This document shows, in pieces, positions 54,973-63,585 of a DNA stretch of 64,000 bases; positions within the stretch are counted from its first letter, which is position 1, and every line of letters begins with the position of its first letter. The DNA lies in the NCBI RefSeq assembly GCF_006539345.1, contig NZ_BJMV01000007.1, forward strand, positions 109,045 to 173,044, written 5' to 3'. The translations under genes were made by a program, and so were the position numbers. A model generated the notes under the pieces. That model made no database searches. It was not told the DNA's origin and saw nothing but the letters and a program-made list of their open reading frames with translations. Origin of the DNA: Acetobacter peroxydans. Its GTDB lineage: Bacteria > Pseudomonadota > Alphaproteobacteria > Acetobacterales > Acetobacteraceae.

Positions 54973-55839
54973 ATGACGGATTTTTCTTCTTCGGGCATGG
55001 CTGAGGCGGAACACCAGCTTGCCCGGCTGCTTGCGCTGATGGCCCGCCTGCGCGACCCGGAGGAAGGCTGCCCGTGGGACAGGGAGCAGACATTCGAAAC
55101 CATCGCGCCGTATGCCATCGAGGAAGCCTACGAGGTTATGGACACCGTCCAGAAGCAGGACTGGCGCGCCTTCCCCGATGAACTGGGCGACCTGCTCCTG
55201 CAGGTCGTGTATCAGGCCCAGCTTGCCCGCGAGCAGGGGCTGTTCGACTTTGCTACCGTCGCGCGGATGGTGACGGAAAAAATGATCCGGCGTCACCCAC
55301 ATGTCACCTTTGGCCCCGATGTGCTGGCCCAGCCCGCGCAGCAGACCGCACCCGCTCCGGCGGGGGCCGGGGTGCCTGCCCAGTGGGAGCAGTTGAAGGA
55401 GCGTGAACGTCTGGCCGCCGGGGAAGGCGTACAGGGGGCTCTGGCGGGTGTGCCGCCCGCCCTGCCTGCCTTGCTGCGGGCCTCCAAACTGGCGTCCCGC
55501 GCGGCGCGCGTCGGCTTTGACTGGCCGGACGAGCGCGGGGTGCTGGACAAGGTACGCGAGGAGGTTGAGGAATTTGCCGTGGAGATGGCGGACGGGGATC
55601 AGGCCCGGATGCAGGATGAACTAGGCGATATCCTGTTTGCCGTTGCCAGCCTTGCGCGTCGGCTGAAGCTGGACCCGGAAGCATGCCTGAGGCAGGCCTG
55701 CGACAAGTTCACCCGGAGGTTTGAAGCGGTAGAGGCCCGCCTGACGGCGCAGGGCCTGTCCATGGCCGAGCAGGACGTGCAGAGGCTCGACGCCCTGTGG
55801 CGCGAGGTCAAGCAACAGGAAAAGGCGGGCCCGGCCTGA
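54973..55839 (+). CDS. mazG: Nucleoside triphosphate pyrophosphohydrolase MazG
   Basis: The 288-residue protein has two MazG modules. The first is about 12-120 (RDPEEGCPWDREQTFETIAPYAIEEAYEVMD, DELGDLLLQVV). The second is about 175-260 (VREEVEEFAVEMADGD, DELGDILFAVASLARR). Each has the EExxE plus ExxD metal-binding pattern. It hydrolyses non-canonical or excess NTPs. A Pro/Ala-rich linker joins the modules. The start is uncertain among 54904, 54973 and 54997. It converges on htpG. Confidence 0.93.
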   Translation: MTDFSSSGMAEAEHQLARLLALMARLRDPEEGCPWDREQTFETIAPYAIEEAYEVMDTVQKQDWRAFPDELGDLLLQVVYQAQLAREQGLFDFATVARMVTEKMIRRHPHVTFGPDVLAQPAQQTAPAPAGAGVPAQWEQLKERERLAAGEGVQGALAGVPPALPALLRASKLASRAARVGFDWPDERGVLDKVREEVEEFAVEMADGDQARMQDELGDILFAVASLARRLKLDPEACLRQACDKFTRRFEAVEARLTAQGLSMAEQDVQRLDALWREVKQQEKAGPA

Positions 55840-55874
55840 ACGCCGAACCCGCCTTGCGTAAAACGGCCGCCTGA

Positions 55875-57743
55875 TCAGCCAGCAGTGGCCGGCGCGGCTG
55901 CCAGATAATCCATGATCCTGCCCGCGAACGCGTTGACGTCCTTCGGGCTGTCACCGTTCTGGATGCTGGCGACATCCAGCAGGATATGGGCCAGCGGGGC
56001 AATGTCTTCCCCCGCCTGCAAGCGGGCGGCCAGCATATGGGCCAGCGGGTGGGCGGGATTGAGTTCCAGCACCGGCTTGGCTTCCGGCATGGCCTGCCCG
56101 CTACGCTGCATGAGCTTGCGCAGCTGCAGGTCCGGCCCGCCTTCGGGCGCACTCAGCACCATGGCGCTGGAGACGAGGCGGTCGGTCGCACGCACGTCCG
56201 TGACCTCGTTTTCCAGTGCGGTTTTGAGGGCGGGCAGCACCGTCTCCATGTCCGCCTTCTGGGCAGCGGTTTCCGTATCGGGGGCAAATTTGTCCAGATC
56301 GTTCAGGCCCTGCGCCACATTGCGCAGGGTCTTGCCCTCGTAGGTGCCAAGCCGTTCCGGCCAGAAGGAGTCCACCGCGTCGGACAGCAGCAGCACTTCG
56401 ATTCCGCGTGCCTTGAAGCCTTCGATCTGGGGCGAGGCCGCCAGAACGTCCGCGTTGTCACCCGTGACGTAGTAGATGGCGTCCTGCTCGGGCTTCATGC
56501 GGCTGATATAGTCGGCAAGACCGGTCAGTCCGTCCACGGCACTGGAGCGGAAGCGGCTCAGCCCCGCGACTTCGGTGCGGTAGGTCGGGTCATCCCACAT
56601 GCCTTCCTTCAGGATCGGGCCGAAATTGTCCCAGAACGCGGCGTAGGCCTGCGCATCTTCAAGGCGGGTCTTGAGGGCCGCGAGCACCTTGCCGGTCACG
56701 GCCTTGCGGATACGGGCGAGAACCGGCGTAGCCTGAAGCATCTCGCGCGAGACGTTCAGCGGCAGGTCTTCCGTATCCACAACGCCCTGCACGAAGCGCA
56801 ACCAGGACGGCAGGATTTCCGCCTCGTCGGTAATGAACATCCGGCGCACATGCAGGCGGATACGGCTTTCGCGCGTCTGCTCGCCAAACTCGAACGGGCG
56901 GGAAGACGGAATGAACAGCAGGGCCGAAAATTCCATGGTGCCTTCGGCGCGCCAGTGCAGCGTCTCCCACGGGGTGTCAAACTTGTGGGTCAGATGACGA
57001 TAGAATTCCTCAAGCTGCTCGGTCGTGACCTCGGAGCGGGGCTTGCGCCACAGGGCCGTGCCTTCGTTGGCGGCTTCTTCCTTGCCATCCTGAAGGATGG
57101 TGACGGGCCAGGCGATATGGTCGGACCATTTGCGGATGATGGATTGCAGCCGGTAGGTATCGAGAAACTCATCAGCATCGGTCTTGATGTGGAGTGTGAT
57201 GTCGGTGCCTGCCGTCTCACGGCTGGCAGGCTCGATCGTGTAGGAACCACGCCCGTCCGATGACCAGCGCCAGGCTTCTTCCGCACCGGCCCGGCGGGAG
57301 ACGACCTCAACCCTGTCCGCTACCATGAAGGCCGCGTAAAAGCCGACGCCAAACTGCCCGATCAGGCTGGGGCGGTCTTCGGGTTTGGCGTTTTCAAGCT
57401 GCTGGCCAAAGGCGCGTGTGCCGGAGCGCGCTATGGTGCCAAGGTTGGACACCAGTTCCTCGCGACTCATGCCTGCGCCGTCGTCGCTGATGGTCAGCAG
57501 GCGGGCATCCTTGTCCGGGTTGATACGGATTTTCGCCCCTTCAGGGAGAGCGCGCGCACCGTCCGTCAGGGCCTCGAAGCGGCGGCGGTCCGTGGCGTCC
57601 GCCGCGTTGGCCACCAGTTCGCGCAGGAAGATTTCCCGTTCGGAGTACAGCGCATGAACGACCAGATCGAGCAGGCGTCCGACTTCGGCGCTGAATTCCT
57701 TTGTTTCGCTTCCCGTTTGCGTGGCGCTTGTGCTGTCGGTCAT
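55875..57743 (-). CDS. htpG: Chaperone protein HtpG (Hsp90)
   Basis: The 622-residue Hsp90 has the GHKL ATP-binding domain: [42 protein letters not shown] and [15 protein letters not shown]. The middle domain contains [18 protein letters not shown], and the C-terminal dimerisation region follows. In the first motif the usual NASDA is NAADA, a modest change. The ATG at 57743 has GAGG upstream; a frame to 57815 is unsupported. No clear RpoH promoter is visible, although an ATTGAAA element lies about 95-100 bases upstream. The formylglutamate amidohydrolase gene precedes it. Confidence 0.95.
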   Translation of the reverse strand: MTDSTSATQTGSETKEFSAEVGRLLDLVVHALYSEREIFLRELVANAADATDRRRFEALTDGARALPEGAKIRINPDKDARLLTISDDGAGMSREELVSNLGTIARSGTRAFGQQLENAKPEDRPSLIGQFGVGFYAAFMVADRVEVVSRRAGAEEAWRWSSDGRGSYTIEPASRETAGTDITLHIKTDADEFLDTYRLQSIIRKWSDHIAWPVTILQDGKEEAANEGTALWRKPRSEVTTEQLEEFYRHLTHKFDTPWETLHWRAEGTMEFSALLFIPSSRPFEFGEQTRESRIRLHVRRMFITDEAEILPSWLRFVQGVVDTEDLPLNVSREMLQATPVLARIRKAVTGKVLAALKTRLEDAQAYAAFWDNFGPILKEGMWDDPTYRTEVAGLSRFRSSAVDGLTGLADYISRMKPEQDAIYYVTGDNADVLAASPQIEGFKARGIEVLLLSDAVDSFWPERLGTYEGKTLRNVAQGLNDLDKFAPDTETAAQKADMETVLPALKTALENEVTDVRATDRLVSSAMVLSAPEGGPDLQLRKLMQRSGQAMPEAKPVLELNPAHPLAHMLAARLQAGEDIAPLAHILLDVASIQNGDSPKDVNAFAGRIMDYLAAAPATAG

Positions 57744-57878
57744 ATCCTGTTTCCTCTGTCGTGGTTCGGCGTGAGCGTGGCCTGAGGGTTTCCGCCGCGC
57801 CCCATTTTGCAGCATGAGATGAGGGCTTGGCCCTTCTGTTTCAATATCTTTTTTTACATATGTCGGAGGCCGGTGTTT

Positions 57879-58796
57879 TCAGCCCATATGCTCCAGTAGA
57901 CTGCCGATAAGAACGGCAAGGTCCTGTGCCAGAGGCTGAAAGCCCTCATGCGGGGTACGGGTCTTTTCGGTCATGTACAGGCTGCGTCGCATCTCGATCT
58001 GCAGGGCGTGGCAGTTTTTGGACGGGTGCCCGTACTGCTGGGTAATGTAGGCGCCCGCATAAGGCGTGTTGCGTGCGGTGCTGTAGCCAAGAGCGCGCAG
58101 GGTTTGTTCGGCCCGGTCCGTAATGTGCCGGGCGCAGGCCGTGCCGTGCCTGTCGCCCAGCACAAAATCGACCATGTTGCTCTCGGCTGCGTCGGGCATG
58201 GAATGCAGATCCAGCAGCAGGCACTGCCCATGCTGTTGATGGGTGTGCTGCAAAAGCCTGGCAAGAGTCGTGTGATAGGGCATCCAGTACGTGGCGATGC
58301 GCCGTGCGGCCTCGCTGAACGGCAGGCGGGAGCGGTAAATGGCGCGATAATTCCCGGTAATGCGTGGAATGGAGCCAAGCCCGGACAGTCCGCGCTCTGT
58401 CGGCCGTATGAAAGGGGGAATGGGGCCGTGGAACATGCGCGGGTCCAGATCCCACGCGGCTCGGTTAGGATCGCACAGAACGCGCGGGAATGTGGCGCGC
58501 ACAAGGGGCGGCCCGAGGCTGTGGGCAGGCTGCGCGAGCAGTTCGGTAAAGCTGTCCTCGCCGCTGCGCAGGTCGTCCAGCGGCTGGCGCGCTGCTTCTA
58601 CAAACCAGTCTGGATAGTAGCGTCCCGCATGGGGGGCCGCCAGCACGATGGGGCTCGCAATGCTGCCCTCCTCGACGATGACGGGGGGCGGCGCCTGTGG
58701 GTCTGCTGCGAAGTCAGAAGTACTTTCCTGCGGCTGGATAGCCAGCAGAGAGGCACGGATTCCGCGGGACAGGACGGAGTGAACAAAATTTTTCAT
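57879..58796 (-). CDS. N-formylglutamate amidohydrolase family protein
   Basis: The 305-residue protein fits the N-formylglutamate amidohydrolase (HutG-like) family. It has IVLAAPHAGRYYPDWF near the N-terminus, TFPRVLCDPNRAAWDLDPRMF, the LLLDLHSMPDAA metal-binding block and a late EMRRSLYM. It would release formate and glutamate in histidine breakdown, or act on related N-formyl compounds. No other hut gene is near. The first 35 residues are not conserved. It is divergent from tRNA-Val. Confidence 0.85.
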   Translation of the reverse strand: MKNFVHSVLSRGIRASLLAIQPQESTSDFAADPQAPPPVIVEEGSIASPIVLAAPHAGRYYPDWFVEAARQPLDDLRSGEDSFTELLAQPAHSLGPPLVRATFPRVLCDPNRAAWDLDPRMFHGPIPPFIRPTERGLSGLGSIPRITGNYRAIYRSRLPFSEAARRIATYWMPYHTTLARLLQHTHQQHGQCLLLDLHSMPDAAESNMVDFVLGDRHGTACARHITDRAEQTLRALGYSTARNTPYAGAYITQQYGHPSKNCHALQIEMRRSLYMTEKTRTPHEGFQPLAQDLAVLIGSLLEHMG

Positions 58797-58863
58797 CTCC
58801 CCCCTTTATTGTGGGCTTGCGCTGCCAGCGCAAGCGGGATACAAGGCCTCACACCACAGGAAT

Positions 58864-58938
58864 GGGCGCATAGCTCAGCGGTAGAGCACTACCTTGACAT
58901 GGTAGGGGTCACAGGTTCAATCCCTGTTGCGCCCACCA
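58864..58938 (+). tRNA. tRNA-Val (anticodon GAC)
   Basis: The cloverleaf is complete. The acceptor stem is GGGCGCA with TGCGCCC, and the D arm is AGCTCAGCGGTAGAGC. The anticodon stem CTACC/GGTAG holds the loop TTGACAT (anticodon GAC), and the T arm contains GGTTCAATCC. The discriminator is A, and CCA is encoded. The accessory patch that follows may use this tRNA as a landing site, but no repeated 3' end was found. Confidence 0.97.
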
Positions 58939-59267
58939 TTCCTGGCCGCAGAAATCTGCGGTTCCGCCATGTCTCACGCTTAAAAAATACACTTCTTAAA
59001 TGGCGACGAACGGCATTAATTCCGTTCCTTGGAACCTGTGTCCGTGCCAAATCCGCTCTGCTTCTTGGGCGCTGCCAGGTTCGAATTTCCTCCCTGTAGG
59101 CATCGGGCATTTTCTTGGCGTATCGCGTGACGATTCTTGCGATGGCCTTCACTTTATCCTTCTTTGCCAGAAGTGATCGCCTACGATCATTTTGATAGTA
59201 TTATCGAAACAAAACGTACGGTAAGCCAGATTCCATAGTTTTTCTAAAAAATTATGGGAATCGACTT
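58939..59267. other. Intergenic region between tRNA-Val and the HsdR-N-like gene
   Basis: These 329 bases become progressively AT-rich towards the right. A minus-strand open frame runs from about 59152 back through the tRNA, but its end is simply the antisense of the tRNA. Its upstream part has no recognised similarity, so it is not called as a gene. The right end carries the hairpin at 59229-59262. Confidence 0.5.
59229..59262 (+). promoter_or_regulatory. Long hairpin covering the ribosome binding site of the nuclease-like gene
   Basis: GATTCCATAGTTTTT pairs with AAAAAATTATGGGAATC, with one bulged base and one G-T pair, around a minimal loop. The right arm contains GGGAA, the only Shine-Dalgarno-like sequence before the ATG at 59268. 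It could block translation until melted, or be a DNA operator. Confidence 0.6.
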
Positions 59268-60425
59268 ATGTCAGATGATTTTCGCCAAAAATTTAAAGCT
59301 TTTTCTGACCGTATGATTTCGGTCGCTCCACGGTGCACAAATGAAGAGGCCACCAAGCTTTTTCTTGTTTTGCCTCTGGTGAATTTTCTTGGCTACGACA
59401 CAATGAATCCAGATGAGGTTTGTCCTGAGCATAATGCCGATTTCTCAGACAAATATAAAAACCGAGTTGATTTTGCTATTCTGAAGAACAGGGAGCCCGT
59501 CATCGCCATTGAGTGCAAGGCTCTTGGTGCCACTCTGAAGGATGATCGGGGGCAACTGCGATCGTATTTCAATGCAGCCCCAACGGTTAAAATGGGCGTG
59601 ATCACAGACGGCATGGTCTATGAATTCTATGCCGATTCAGATGAACCGAATATGATGGATTCAACTGCGTTCCTGTCGTTCGATCTGCACGACGTCGCCA
59701 AGGGCAAGATTGAGGACTCTGTTGTTGATGGCCTCAGGAGTTTGCAAAAATCGAACTTCGACCCCGAGAATATCGGGGCTGAAGCCAAGAGGAAGCTCAT
59801 ATTCCAGAGTCTGGTTCAGCAAATAGAGGAATTATCCCAAGCGCCCAGCGATGCATTCGTGCGGTTGCTGCTACAAAACATCGGATTAAGCCATGTCAGG
59901 GCTAAGGCTATGGTGGATTATATCGATCTGACTAAAAGTGCGTTCGGGGAATTCGTCAATCTAAGAATACTTCAGCGTCTTGATCTGTCTCAGAAAGATA
60001 AGGACCAAGACAAGCAGGTTCAGACGACAGAGTCTACTAAAACAGATGACGATGAAAACAAAGAGCCTGATATTGTTCCATCAGAGACAGAACTGGCTGT
60101 TTTTGAATATATTAAGAAAAGATTGGCGTTTCTTTCAAGGACGGACGATCTATTCAATGCTATCGATCTAATCGAGTACAGGGATTATAAAGGAAAGTTT
60201 GTTGTCTTTTTTGGTAAGGAAAGAGTTGGTAGGTTGTTCGACTTATACGAAAGTAAGGACGTAAAATACAAATTCGATTTTGGTCCTGATTTCGGTGGCG
60301 AAATACTCACAAACTCCCTGACTGACATAGACAGCAGTCTTCTGAATGTATTTACGGCACGGGTTGGAGAAATCCCCGTGAAGGGCAGGAAGAAGCCTGC
60401 GGTGAAAGAAGGTGAGCCCGCGTAG
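59268..60425 (+). CDS. Solitary HsdR-N-like / predicted type IV restriction nuclease (COG4748-like)
   Basis: The 385-residue protein resembles the N-terminal nuclease domain of type I restriction subunits. It has the pre-domain TKLFLVLPLVNFLGYD (about 29-44). The PD-(D/E)xK core shows Asp68 (NRVDFAIL) and Glu82-Cys-Lys84 (VIAIECKALG), and the QxxxY motif Gln96-Tyr100 (GQLRSYF) typical of HsdR follows. No helicase motifs are present, and no hsdM or hsdS is nearby. Residues 245-280 are a charged linker. The C-terminal 100 residues are unrecognised, possibly the specificity or sensor part. Base composition is clearly lower in GC than the neighbours, suggesting transfer. Confidence 0.72.
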   Translation: MSDDFRQKFKAFSDRMISVAPRCTNEEATKLFLVLPLVNFLGYDTMNPDEVCPEHNADFSDKYKNRVDFAILKNREPVIAIECKALGATLKDDRGQLRSYFNAAPTVKMGVITDGMVYEFYADSDEPNMMDSTAFLSFDLHDVAKGKIEDSVVDGLRSLQKSNFDPENIGAEAKRKLIFQSLVQQIEELSQAPSDAFVRLLLQNIGLSHVRAKAMVDYIDLTKSAFGEFVNLRILQRLDLSQKDKDQDKQVQTTESTKTDDDENKEPDIVPSETELAVFEYIKKRLAFLSRTDDLFNAIDLIEYRDYKGKFVVFFGKERVGRLFDLYESKDVKYKFDFGPDFGGEILTNSLTDIDSSLLNVFTARVGEIPVKGRKKPAVKEGEPA

Positions 60426-60559
60426 GTTCCTGACCGACGACTCAATCTCTGTTTTCTGCTGGCGGAGGGGGAGTGAGGCGAGACATGTCTGCCCACAATG
60501 CCCTTCCGCCGGGCAAGCCTATACAGCGGAAGGCAACGCGGAAGAAGCGGGGCGTTTGT

Positions 60560-60730
60560 CTAGCGGCGGTCTTTGTCTATTTTCCGTGGTGCCACGCCAA
60601 ATCGTTCCCGCCAGACGCTCCAGCCTTTCACGCAGGTCAGGACAATCACAACGCCGACAAGAAGCATGACTAGCCAGATGATGCCAGTTTTCCAATATTC
60701 ACTTTCAAACAGTGCGTCCATTTGCTCCAT
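60560..60730 (-). CDS. Small single-helix membrane protein, 56 residues (unknown)
   Basis: A 57-codon minus-strand frame encodes MEQMDALFESEYWK, then a hydrophobic helix TGIIWLVMLLVGVVIVLTCV (residues 15-34). A basic cytosolic tail follows (KGWSVWRERFGVAPRKIDKDRR). The charge pattern places the tail inside by the positive-inside rule. An ATG at 60721 could also start it. No strong ribosome binding site is seen, only AGAAAG. It converges on the nuclease-like gene. The family is not recognised; the regular amphipathic and hydrophobic layout argues that it is real. Confidence 0.5.
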   Translation of the reverse strand: MEQMDALFESEYWKTGIIWLVMLLVGVVIVLTCVKGWSVWRERFGVAPRKIDKDRR

Positions 60731-60990
60731 ACTTTCTGTCGCTTGAGGTTCTGTTTTGTTCCGTCATGCAGAAACACACTACAGCCTGATGAATGGGAGA
60801 GCGAGGAGTTTAGGGGCTTGCGGACCAGCCTTACCGTCTTGTGAGCATGTTCAACGTGAAGTGAAGGGCGCGAGGCGGCCGTTGCTGGTTCAACCTGAGC
60901 CGTATTTTCGCCACCGGTTCTGGCCTATATGAATAAAGAACGGGCGGCCTGGACATAACGAATGTGTGCGGCCGCGATGGAGGAGTTCAT

Positions 60991-61440
60991 ATGAAGACGA
61001 AAGCCGTTGCGTGGGTTTTGGTCGCGTGCCTTGGGGCGGCGCCAGTCAGCGCATTTGCAGGCCCCGGCTGGGGCGGTCCCGGAGGCGGGCCGGGCGGTGA
61101 TCACCAGATGGGCGGCCCCAGGGGCCCCGGCGGGCCCGGCGGTCCGGGGTGGCACGGCGGTGGCCACGGAGATGATCACCGGGGCGGCTATCCTCCCGGT
61201 GGCGGTTACCATGGCCATGGTCATTGGGGTGGGCCGCCGCCCGGTGGTCCCGGCCCCATGACATGGCGGCGCGGTGATCGTTACTGGGGCGGAGCGCCCT
61301 GGGTGAACGACTGGCGTGCCTATCCGGGGCTCTATGCGCCTCCGTACGGATATCGCTGGGTGCAGGCAGGTAACCAGTTCCTGCTGACAGCGGTGGCGAC
61401 GGGCATTATTTCCGCCATTGTCGCAGGCTCCATGCGCTAA
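60991..61440 (+). CDS. RcnB-like exported Gly/Pro/His-rich protein
   Basis: The 149-residue protein has a signal peptide (MKTKAVAWVLVACLGAAPVSAFA). A low-complexity Gly/Pro/His region follows (about 24-98, for example GGGHGDDHRGGYPPGGGYHGHGHWGG). The C-terminal part resembles the RcnB family: WRRGDRYWGGAPWVNDWRAYPGLYAPPYGYRWVQAG, then a short hydrophobic end. RcnB is a periplasmic protein for nickel and cobalt balance in E. coli. The His-rich stretch could bind metal. The ATG has GGAGG upstream. A terminator follows directly. Confidence 0.78.
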   Translation: MKTKAVAWVLVACLGAAPVSAFAGPGWGGPGGGPGGDHQMGGPRGPGGPGGPGWHGGGHGDDHRGGYPPGGGYHGHGHWGGPPPGGPGPMTWRRGDRYWGGAPWVNDWRAYPGLYAPPYGYRWVQAGNQFLLTAVATGIISAIVAGSMR

Positions 61441-61448
61441 CAGCCAAG

Positions 61449-61476
61449 GCCCTGCGCAGGCGTGAGCAGGGCTTTT
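61449..61476 (+). terminator. Rho-independent terminator after the RcnB-like gene
   Basis: GCCCTGC pairs with GCAGGGC around a 10-base loop and is followed by TTTT. Confidence 0.7.
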
Positions 61477-61498
61477 CCGGCGCACGACTTATGCAAAA

Positions 61499-61532
61499 AA
61501 AGACCCATCCTGTTTGTGCAGGATGGGTCTTT
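61499..61532. terminator. Strong terminator between the RcnB-like gene and pdc
   Basis: A perfect 14-bp stem (AAAGACCCATCCTG / CAGGATGGGTCTTT) with loop TTTGTG, preceded by an A-run and ending in Ts. On the minus strand the A-run becomes a T-tract, so it is best placed to end pdc transcription. Confidence 0.85.
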
Positions 61533-61587
61533 GTGTGTGTCAGCCGGTTTCCCGGTTCGGGCGTGCCGGGAGCACACCCGCGGGCTT

Positions 61588-63264
61588 TCAGGCCAGAGTG
61601 GTCTTGCGCGCGTTGGTTGAGGCAACCTTGCGGCCCCATTGAACCAGCATATCCGTGCAGTCCGTGCGGTCGATCTGGCATTCGATCAGCGTCGGGCCGC
61701 GGGTATTGGCTTTTGCCCTGGCGATGGCTTCTGTCAGTTCCTTCGGGGTGGTGGCTTTCAGGCCAAGTCCATGGCCTTCTCCGGCGTTGAAGACTTCCAT
61801 CAGGCCGGCGTAATCCCAGTTCTTGATATAGTTGTACGGGCCGTCATGAATGGCGATTTCAATGACATAGCCACGGTTGTTGATCAGAAAGATAATGACG
61901 GGCAGTTCGTAGCGCACCATCTGAGCCACTTCCTGCGCGGTAAGCTGGAAGGAGCCATCGCCTACCATCACCACATGCTGGCGGTCCTGCGAGCCCATGG
62001 CATTGCCGAAGGCGGAGGGCACGGACCAGCCGATATGGCCCCACTGCATTTCCAGTTCCACGCGCGCACCGCGCGGCAGGGTCATGCGCATGGCATTGAA
62101 CCATGAATCGCCGGTTTCTGCCACCAGCGTCGTGTTTGATGTCAGCAGGGCGTTGATATGACGGACGATTTCGTCATTCGTCAGACCGGCTTCATCGGAT
62201 GTCGCGGTGAGCGAGCACGTCGGGACGCTGCTTTTCTGTGCGGAGGCCGGGCGCGCGGGGGCTTTTTCCGCCAGAGCCTGCAGGAAGGCGCGCAGGGTAA
62301 AGCCGTCATAGGCGCGGCCATCGACCGTTACGCGGTCGGGCTCAGCCAGAATCACATTGGGGCCCTTGGGCCATGCCGACCAGCCGACTGTTGAATAGTC
62401 GTTGAATACGGGGGCGATGCACAGCAGTGCGTCGGAGGTCTCCACCAGTTCCTGCACGCCGGGGTTCGAGACTTCGCCCCAGTACAGGCCGCGGAAACCC
62501 GCGTGGTCTTCGGGGAAAAAGCCTTTCGCGGCCGCCATGATGGTCACCGCGCATTGCAGCTTGTCTGCCAGCGTTTCGGTTGCGGCCAGTGCGTTGGCGG
62601 CCCGCAGCTTGCTGCCCAGCAGCATGACGGGGCTGGCCGATTTTTCCAGCAAGGCAACCGTGGCGTCCACTGCGGCCTTCAGGCTCGTGTGGTCGATTTC
62701 AGGCTCGGACAGCAGGCTGCTGACAGGGCCAGGCCGCACGCAGGGCTCGGAGGCAATGTTGCACGCGATGTCCAGATAGGCCGGCTTACGCTCGCGCAGC
62801 GCCGTGCGAATGACGTGGTCAATCTTGGCCGGGGCGGAGTGAGCGTCGGTAATGCTTTCGGCGGCACAGGTGACCTGACGGGCCATTTCAAGCTGGTAGC
62901 TGTAATCCGTCTTGCCGATTGTGTGATGCAGGATATGACCTGTGCCCTGATCATTGCTGTTGGGCGCGCCGGAAATCAGGATAACCGGCAGGTTTTCGGC
63001 ATAGGCGCCGCCGAGGGCGTTCATGGCGGAAATGGCGCCAACGCTGAAGGTGACAACCGCTGCCGCAGCCCCGTTAGAACGGGCGTAGCCTTCCGCGCTG
63101 AAGCCACAGTTCAACTCATTGCAGCAATAGATCTGTTTCATGTCCTTGTTGAGGAGCAACTGATCCAGAAGAACGAGATTGTAGTCGCCCGCCACGGCGA
63201 AGTGATGCTTCAGCCCGATCTGTACAAGGCGTTCTGCAAGATACATGCCAACAGTATAGGTCAC
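61588..63264 (-). CDS. pdc: Pyruvate decarboxylase
   Basis: The 558-residue thiamine diphosphate enzyme turns pyruvate into acetaldehyde, a central step in the few bacteria (acetic acid bacteria, Zymomonas) that have it. Catalytic Glu50 ([12 protein letters not shown]) and the His pair 113-114 (HHTIG) are present, and the ThDP motif runs from [11 protein letters not shown] to FLINNRGY. The start is GTG at 63264 ([13 protein letters not shown]), with GGAG upstream. An extension of 34 codons upstream crosses the promoter and was rejected. The length equals that of Acetobacter PDCs as I know them. A class III ADH gene is divergent. Confidence 0.97.
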   Translation of the reverse strand: MTYTVGMYLAERLVQIGLKHHFAVAGDYNLVLLDQLLLNKDMKQIYCCNELNCGFSAEGYARSNGAAAAVVTFSVGAISAMNALGGAYAENLPVILISGAPNSNDQGTGHILHHTIGKTDYSYQLEMARQVTCAAESITDAHSAPAKIDHVIRTALRERKPAYLDIACNIASEPCVRPGPVSSLLSEPEIDHTSLKAAVDATVALLEKSASPVMLLGSKLRAANALAATETLADKLQCAVTIMAAAKGFFPEDHAGFRGLYWGEVSNPGVQELVETSDALLCIAPVFNDYSTVGWSAWPKGPNVILAEPDRVTVDGRAYDGFTLRAFLQALAEKAPARPASAQKSSVPTCSLTATSDEAGLTNDEIVRHINALLTSNTTLVAETGDSWFNAMRMTLPRGARVELEMQWGHIGWSVPSAFGNAMGSQDRQHVVMVGDGSFQLTAQEVAQMVRYELPVIIFLINNRGYVIEIAIHDGPYNYIKNWDYAGLMEVFNAGEGHGLGLKATTPKELTEAIARAKANTRGPTLIECQIDRTDCTDMLVQWGRKVASTNARKTTLA

Positions 63265-63336
63265 GGTCGGAATACTCCAATGAGACGCAGGATAGCGATT
63301 GCGCTCATTGTAAAAACCCGCCTCTGGCAAATGTCC

Positions 63337-63366
63337 AATATATGAATGACGGACAACCCATATCAA
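63337..63366 (-). promoter_or_regulatory. Sigma-70 promoter of pdc
   Basis: On the minus strand TTGATA (63366-63361) and TATATT (63342-63337) are separated by 18 bases. Each box matches the consensus at five of six positions. The predicted 5' leader is about 65 bases. Confidence 0.7.
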
Positions 63367-63376
63367 AAATATATGG
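63358..63376. promoter_or_regulatory. Inverted repeat CCATAT-N7-ATATGG over the pdc -35 box
   Basis: The two 6-bp arms flank a 7-base AT-rich centre and overlap the -35 box at 63361-63366. The placement suits repression of pdc by a dimeric regulator. A third CATAT element follows at 63386. Confidence 0.5.
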
Positions 63377-63585
63377 ATTTACGGCCATATGCCACCTATT
63401 CTGCGGCTTGTCTCTCAGAGCCTGTGTGCGTGGTTACCCGCAGGCCCGATCACTCTGGTGTGAGGGCATGGCACCTTCCGCCGCTCCCGCTGCCCTTTGC
63501 ACGAGGGGCGGCCTATAGTACGGAACGGTATGAATATGGGCGGTTTTCGCTGGCCCTGTGGTGCATGAAGCGGGAGTGCAGAAGA

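Larger units (their letters stand above)
63265..63585. other. Divergent regulatory region between pdc and the class III ADH gene
   Basis: These 321 bases hold the pdc promoter and inverted repeat (63337-63376) and a second CATATG-centred element (GGCCATATGCC, 63383-63393). No gene is seen. A clear -35/-10 pair for the ADH gene was not found. Confidence 0.5.

Noticed and set aside
58889..59152. An 87-codon minus-strand open frame ending GATGIEPVTPTMS across tRNA-Val.
   Set aside because: That ending is the well-known artefact of translating a tRNA gene backwards. The upstream part matches nothing I recognise and has no clear ribosome binding site.
58864..60990. tRNA-Val as a phage or island attachment site with a repeated 3' end on the far side.
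   Set aside because: I looked for a copy of the tRNA 3' segment up to about 61 kb and found none. No integrase gene is present either.
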